Shown piece after piece: positions 59,864 through 64,000 of a stretch of DNA of 64,000 nucleotides. Each line of letters begins with the position of its first letter. The stretch's first letter is position 1. Under the pieces are notes generated by a model. The model searched no databases. It worked only from the letters and a program-made list of their open reading frames with translations, and was not told the origin of the DNA. The DNA is from Clostridia bacterium (lineage in GTDB: Bacteria; Bacillota; Clostridia; Oscillospirales; CAG-272), in contig JAFYOX010000107.1 in assembly GCA_017547755.1 (NCBI GenBank), forward strand, positions 135,165 to 199,164, given 5' to 3'. Position numbers and translations under genes: made by a program.

Positions 59864-59982
59864 GGTATCCCTCCCGGTGGTTTCTTTGACAATATTGTAG
59901 CAGAAAAAGTTTTAAATTGAAAGATGGGAACGGTTTAAGATTTGTTTAAGATTTGCCGCACGGCGAGTTCACAATTCTGCGG

Positions 59983-60011
59983 TTGACAAATCCCGGCGGG
60001 ACTGTTATAAT
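59983..60011 (+). promoter_or_regulatory. Promoter of wecB
   Basis: TTGACA-17-TATAAT with TGT before the -10. Confidence 0.88.
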
Positions 60012-60048
60012 TGTAATAATTAATCAAACTTCAGAAAAGGTATTTTTT

Positions 60049-61146
60049 ATGAAAAAAGTTATGCTCGTTTTCGGTACCCGTCCGGAAGCGATTAAAATGT
60101 GTCCTCTGGTACTCGAACTCAAAAAGCGTCCCGAACTTGACGTGACCCTCTGCGTCACCGGTCAGCACCGCCAGATGCTCGATCAGGTTCTCCATGCCTT
60201 CGGCGTTACGCCCGATTACGACCTCTCCATCATGAAGGAAAAGCAGACCCTCTTTGACGTGACGGTCAATATCCTCGAACGCATCCGCGAAGTTCTCGCG
60301 GAAGTCAAGCCCGACGTCGTTCTCGTTCACGGCGATACGTCCACGACGTTCGTTTCCGCACTCGCATGCTTCTATATGCAGATCCCCGTCGGTCACGTGG
60401 AAGCCGGACTCCGTACCTACAATATCTATTCTCCCTATCCGGAAGAATTCAACCGTCAGGCGGTCAGCATCCTTTCCCGTTTCAATTTCGCGCCGACCGA
60501 GCTGTCGAAAAACAATCTCCTGAAGGAAGGCCGCGATCCCGCGTCGATCTATATCACCGGCAATACCGCCATCGATGCGCTGAAAACGACCGTACGGGAA
60601 GACTATACCCATCCCGAACTGGAATGGGCGAAGGATTCCCGTCTCATCCTCATCACCGCGCACCGCAGAGAAAATCTCGGCGAACCGATGCACCATATGT
60701 TCCGCGCGATCCGCCGGATCATCGACGAGCATCCCGATGTGCGCGCGATCTATCCGATCCATATGAATCCCGTGGTACGTGCGGCGGCAAACGAAGAACT
60801 CGGTGACTGCGACCGCATCCACATCATCGAACCGCTCGAAGTTCTCGATTTCCACAACTTCCTCGCGCGCAGCTACATGATCCTCACCGACAGCGGCGGA
60901 ATCCAGGAAGAAGCGCCGTCGCTGGGCAAGCCGGTGCTTGTCATGCGCGACACGACCGAACGTCCGGAAGGCATCGCGGCGGGTACGCTCCGTCTCGTCG
61001 GTACGGACGAAGAAGTGATCTACGAAAACTTCCGCCAGCTTCTTGACGATCCCGCGGAATACGAAAAGATGAGCAAGGCGTCCAACCCGTACGGCGACGG
61101 TCTGGCTTGTCAGAGAATCGCGGACGTTCTGGTGCGCGAACTGTAA
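60049..61146 (+). CDS. wecB: UDP-N-acetylglucosamine 2-epimerase (non-hydrolysing)
   Basis: 365 residues from MKKVMLVFGTRPEAIKMCPL. Family motifs: CVTGQHRQMLDQVL, VLVHGDTSTTFVSALACF, GHVEAGLRTYNIYSPYPEEF, NRQAVSILSRF, ITAHRRENLG, LTDSGGIQEEAPSLGKPVLV. Interconverts UDP-GlcNAc and UDP-ManNAc for wall teichoic acid or surface polysaccharide. ATG 60049 follows AGAAAAGG; the upstream frame starts within the promoter. No glycosyltransferases are adjacent. Confidence 0.96.
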   Translation: MKKVMLVFGTRPEAIKMCPLVLELKKRPELDVTLCVTGQHRQMLDQVLHAFGVTPDYDLSIMKEKQTLFDVTVNILERIREVLAEVKPDVVLVHGDTSTTFVSALACFYMQIPVGHVEAGLRTYNIYSPYPEEFNRQAVSILSRFNFAPTELSKNNLLKEGRDPASIYITGNTAIDALKTTVREDYTHPELEWAKDSRLILITAHRRENLGEPMHHMFRAIRRIIDEHPDVRAIYPIHMNPVVRAAANEELGDCDRIHIIEPLEVLDFHNFLARSYMILTDSGGIQEEAPSLGKPVLVMRDTTERPEGIAAGTLRLVGTDEEVIYENFRQLLDDPAEYEKMSKASNPYGDGLACQRIADVLVREL

Positions 61147-61168
61147 GCCATAATTGCATAAATTTGTG

Positions 61169-61198
61169 AGAGGGTATATCACTTCCGATATACCCTCT
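61169..61198 (+). terminator. Hairpin after wecB
   Basis: AGAGGGTATATC pairs with GATATACCCTCT; a weak T-run (ATCGCATTTT) follows. Confidence 0.65.
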
Positions 61199-61285
61199 AT
61201 CGCATTTTATCAAAATATACAGAAATGTACGCGGATTTCCGGTGAAAAATGTCTCCGGAGGAAGGAAAAAAAGACTTCTCCGGCA

Positions 61286-61314
61286 TTGCATTTGGTGTCG
61301 TATTTTGATATAAT
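61286..61314 (+). promoter_or_regulatory. Promoter of dehydrogenase-fumC unit
   Basis: TTGCAT-17-TATAAT with TGA before the -10. Confidence 0.78.
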
Positions 61315-61382
61315 TACAATGAAGAAAAATAGACAGCCGCAGGTTACGGCTGTTCAACTGAAAGAAAAGGGGAGTTTGCTGT

Positions 61383-62327
61383 ATGACAAAAGTAACTATC
61401 ATAGGTGCAGGGAGCGTAGGTTCCACGATCGCCTATACGCTTGCGATCGGCGGTTACGTTTCCGAAATCGTTATGATCGACATCAACGAAGAAAAAGCTC
61501 TCGGTGAAGCACTGGACATCCGTCAGGGGGTCCCGTTCTGTCCTCCGGTAACCGTATATGCCGGATCCTACCGCGACGCCTGTGACTCCGATATCGTCAT
61601 TCTGACCTCCGGTCTCGCAAGAAAGCCCGGTCAGACCCGTCTCGACCTTGCCCAGACAAATGTCAACATCATCAAGTCGATCATTCCGCAGATCACAACG
61701 TATGCTCCCGATGCGACGTACATCATCGTATCGAACCCCGTCGATATTCTGACGTACGTGTGGACGAAGCTGTCCGATATTCCGGAAAACAAGATCATCG
61801 GCTCCGGCACGATCCTTGATACCTCCCGTCTCCGCGCACGCATTGCCGAATACTACACCATCAACCAGCAGAACGTCCATGCTTACGTATTCGGTGAACA
61901 CGGCGACTCTTCCTTCGTTCCGTGGTCCATTGCGAACATTTCGAACATTCCGATCGACGAATACCACAGCGTCATCTCCAGCTCGAACAATATCTACGCT
62001 CCGCTGAAGCACGACGAAGTGGAAGAATACATGCGCAAGTCCGGCGGCCGCGTCATCCAGAGAAAGGGCGCGACGTTCTACGCGGTATCCCTGTCCGTCT
62101 GCCACATCTGCAAGTGCCTGATCAACGGCATGGACACTACCATGACCGTATCCAGCATGATGCACGGCGAATACGGCATTGACGACGTCTGCCTCAGCAC
62201 GCTCAATGTCATCGGACGCAACGGCATCACCGGCAAGCTCCATCCGAAGCTGACCGATGAGGAAACCGCACTGCTTCACAGAAGCGCGGACTGCCTCAAG
62301 GACATCATCAAAAAGCTTGAAATTTAA
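61383..62327 (+). CDS. Malate/lactate dehydrogenase family, probable malate type
   Basis: 314 residues of the LDH/MDH fold. NAD loop IIGAGSVGSTIAYTL, coenzyme Asp in MIDINEE, catalytic Asp-Arg in LDTSRLR, His in GEHGDSS. At the specificity position (residue 102 in Bacillus LDH numbering) lactate enzymes have Gln; here the loop reads GLARKPGQTR with R80, the residue known to convert LDH to MDH activity. Together with fumC next door this points to oxaloacetate reduction to malate. Overall sequence is still LDH-like, so automatic tools may call it L-lactate dehydrogenase. The next gene follows after 71 bases. Confidence 0.85.
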   Translation: MTKVTIIGAGSVGSTIAYTLAIGGYVSEIVMIDINEEKALGEALDIRQGVPFCPPVTVYAGSYRDACDSDIVILTSGLARKPGQTRLDLAQTNVNIIKSIIPQITTYAPDATYIIVSNPVDILTYVWTKLSDIPENKIIGSGTILDTSRLRARIAEYYTINQQNVHAYVFGEHGDSSFVPWSIANISNIPIDEYHSVISSSNNIYAPLKHDEVEEYMRKSGGRVIQRKGATFYAVSLSVCHICKCLINGMDTTMTVSSMMHGEYGIDDVCLSTLNVIGRNGITGKLHPKLTDEETALLHRSADCLKDIIKKLEI

Positions 62328-62398
62328 ATTTATATAAAAAATTCAAGAAAAAACGACAAATTCAAAAAATCCGTTAAAAAAACAAGGAGTATATAATC

Positions 62399-63775
62399 AT
62401 GGAATACAGAATCGAACACGACTCTATGGGGGAAGTCAAGGTACCTGCCGATAAGTACTGGGCAGCCCAGACCGAACGCAGCCACGAAAACTTCCGCATC
62501 GGCGTAGGTATCGAAACCATGCCCCGTGAAATCACCAAGGCATTCGGTATCCTCAAGAAGGCCGCTGCGATCGCAAACAACGAACTCAAGCCCGCAAAGA
62601 TGACCGACGAAAAGCTCGCAGTGATCTCCAAGGCATGCGACGAAGTCATCGCAGGCGAACTCAACGAACACTTCCCGCTCGTTGTATGGCAGACCGGTTC
62701 CGGTACCCAGTCCAACATGAACGCAAACGAAGTTATCGCAAACCGTGCGAACGAACTCGCAGGTGCGAAGCTCTGCCATCCGAACGATGACATCAACATG
62801 AGCCAGTCCTCCAACGACACCTTCCCGACCGCAATGCACATCGCTGCAGTATGCGCTCTCGAAGACAAGCTCATTCCTGCTGTATGCAAGCTCATCACCA
62901 CCTTCCGCAAGCTCGAAATCATGCACGAAGGCATCACCAAGAGCGGCCGTACCCACCTTCAGGACGCAACCCCGATCCGTTTCTCCCAGGAAATTTCCGG
63001 CTGGAGATCTTCTCTTGAAATGGACGTTGCTCTCATCGAACGTGCTCTGCCCGCACTCAAGACCCTCGCTCTCGGCGGCACCGCAGTTGGTACCGGTCTG
63101 AACGCTCCCGCTGGTTTCGACGTAAAGGTTGCTGACGCTGTTTCCGAAATCACCGGCAAGAAGTTCGAAACCGCTGAAAACAAGTTCCATGCTCTCACCT
63201 CCAAGGACGAACTCGTATTCGCTCACGGTGCAGTCAAGGCTCTCGCATGCGACATGATGAAGATCGCAAACGACGTTCGTTGGCTCGCTTCCGGTCCCCG
63301 TCTCGGTCTCGGCGAAATCACCATTCCCGAAAACGAACCCGGTTCCTCCATCATGCCCGGTAAGGTCAACCCGACCCAGTGCGAAGCAGTGACCATGGTT
63401 GCCGTACAGGTTATGGGCAACGACGTTGCTGTTTCCATGGCAGCTTCTCAGGGCAACTTCGAACTCAACGTATTCATGCCCGTCTGCATCTACAACTTCC
63501 TCCAGTCCTGCCGTCTCCTTGCAGAAGCGATCGTTTCCTTCAACGACAACTGTGCGATCGGCATCCGTGCAAACGAACAGAAGATGCACGACAACCTCTA
63601 CAACTCCCTCATGCTCGTTACCGCGCTGAACCCCTACATCGGCTACGAAAACGCAGCAAAGACCGCAAAGAAGGCATACAAGGAAGACATCACCCTCAAG
63701 CAGGCGTGTGTTGAACTCGGCTTCCTTACCGCGGAAAAGTTTGACGAAGTCTTCAAGCCGGAAGACATGGCGTAA
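62399..63775 (+). CDS. fumC: Fumarate hydratase class II
   Basis: 458 residues. Start [55 protein letters not shown] (active site); signature [15 protein letters not shown] (about 317-331). Oxygen-stable, iron-free fumarase, interconverting malate and fumarate. Very strong codon bias (GCT/GCA, AAC, CTC) suggests high abundance. Sits between the malate-type dehydrogenase and a CCG-domain subunit gene. ACAAGGAG lies 10 bases before the ATG. Confidence 0.97.
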   Translation: MEYRIEHDSMGEVKVPADKYWAAQTERSHENFRIGVGIETMPREITKAFGILKKAAAIANNELKPAKMTDEKLAVISKACDEVIAGELNEHFPLVVWQTGSGTQSNMNANEVIANRANELAGAKLCHPNDDINMSQSSNDTFPTAMHIAAVCALEDKLIPAVCKLITTFRKLEIMHEGITKSGRTHLQDATPIRFSQEISGWRSSLEMDVALIERALPALKTLALGGTAVGTGLNAPAGFDVKVADAVSEITGKKFETAENKFHALTSKDELVFAHGAVKALACDMMKIANDVRWLASGPRLGLGEITIPENEPGSSIMPGKVNPTQCEAVTMVAVQVMGNDVAVSMAASQGNFELNVFMPVCIYNFLQSCRLLAEAIVSFNDNCAIGIRANEQKMHDNLYNSLMLVTALNPYIGYENAAKTAKKAYKEDITLKQACVELGFLTAEKFDEVFKPEDMA

Positions 63776-63788
63776 ACACAGAAAAATT

Positions 63789-63826
63789 TTCGGGAAGAAT
63801 TCCCCGAAAAGGATTTCTTCCCGGAA
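63789..63826 (+). other. Hairpin between fumC and next gene
   Basis: TTCGGGAAGAA pairs with TTCTTCCCGGAA (one bulge). No clean T-run follows and the next gene starts 34 bases on, so it may thin out transcription or stabilise the fumC end. Confidence 0.55.
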
Positions 63827-63860
63827 TTCCCTATAAAAATTCAATCTGGAGTATAGAAAA

Positions 63861-64000
63861 ATGAAAATAGCTTACTATCCCGGATGCACGCTGAAGAACA
63901 AGGCGAAGGAACTCGACCGCTATGCGAGAGAAAGCCTTGAAGTTCTCGGATATGAACTGAGCGAGATCGAGAACTGGCAGTGCTGCGGCGGTGCGTACAC
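63861..64000 (+). CDS. HdrB/TfrB-like CCG-domain subunit, 5' part
   Basis: Only 46 codons are present; the gene runs off the right edge. It begins MKIAYYPGCTLKNKAKELDR and continues to NWQCCGGAY. The YYPGC...CCGG pattern is the first cysteine-rich CCG motif of heterodisulfide reductase subunit B, thiol:fumarate reductase TfrB and SdhE-type subunits. Next to fumC, a fumarate reductase role is attractive but not proven. GGAG lies 9 bases before the ATG. Confidence 0.75.
   Translation, partial: MKIAYYPGCTLKNKAKELDRYARESLEVLGYELSEIENWQCCGGAY

Overview
The window looks like chromosome of a Gram-positive, spore-forming lineage anaerobe of Bacillota, class Clostridia. Evidence: Spo0A (27883-28671), HPr kinase, a T-box leader on pheS, a complete six-gene Rnf complex, a folate ECF transporter under a tetrahydrofolate riboswitch, Gram-positive lipoprotein signals and strong AGGAGG-type ribosome sites. 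Family-level placement (a gut Oscillospirales-like organism) is a guess; nothing here settles it. Base composition is moderately GC-rich by eye (not computed). I see no rRNA, CRISPR array, transposase or phage gene.

Layout. 1-220: 5' part of a phosphoribosyltransferase. 339-4791: T-box controlled pheS, a uridine-kinase-like gene and pheT on the minus strand. 4838-6204: cysteine-desulfurase-like enzyme with a DUF3343 protein. 6415-9994: small conserved protein, lipoprotein serpin, GNAT enzyme and URO-D family enzyme. 10096-11105: tRNA-Gly and a manganese riboswitch driving mntP. 11271-16326: DUF6512 membrane protein, MBL hydrolase plus Crp/Fnr regulator, thioredoxin, MFS permease, GNAT enzyme with a structured leader, and an AT-rich orphan gene beside tRNA-Pro. 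16809-21870: M23 peptidase, a 1007-residue glycoside-hydrolase-like/amidase fusion lipoprotein, AraC regulator. 22095-27747: DUF1836 regulator, membrane proteins, NfeD, flotillin and an MBL protein. 27883-32000: spo0A, then two overlapping genes for unlike MutS-type ATPases. 32037-35238: mtaB, upp, RluA-type pseudouridine synthase. 35401-41623: rnfCDGEAB. 41820-47467: oxidoreductase and TIM-barrel enzyme with highly biased codons, and two secreted proteins sharing a discoidin-like domain. 47534-53877: phosphodiesterase, three small coupled unknown genes, an envelope operon with a PrsA-like foldase, hprK. 54038-56737: THF riboswitch, folT, folC, lipoprotein. 56780-59863: two-component system whose kinase has a threefold repeated membrane module. 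60049-64000: wecB, a malate/lactate dehydrogenase, fumC and the start of an HdrB/fumarate-reductase-like subunit.

How it fits together. Rnf (ferredoxin:NAD+ ion pump) and the malate dehydrogenase-fumarase-CCG-domain set at the right end suggest fermentation with a reductive oxaloacetate-malate-fumarate branch. Two metabolite riboswitches (Mn2+ and THF) and one tRNA-sensing leader are directly recognisable from conserved cores. Most genes have promoters with a near-consensus -10, 17-base spacing and a TGN extension. Several transcription units end in a recurring hairpin family with a conserved ACCCC...AAAACTTT tail.

Best candidates for new biology: the paired MutS-like ATPases without visible mismatch-recognition domain; RnfG with a long Pro-Glu repeat tail; the triplicated sensor module; the discoidin-like surface protein pair; the structured leader at 15784-15897; the terminator-associated repeat family. 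No single dramatic unknown defence or mobile system is visible.
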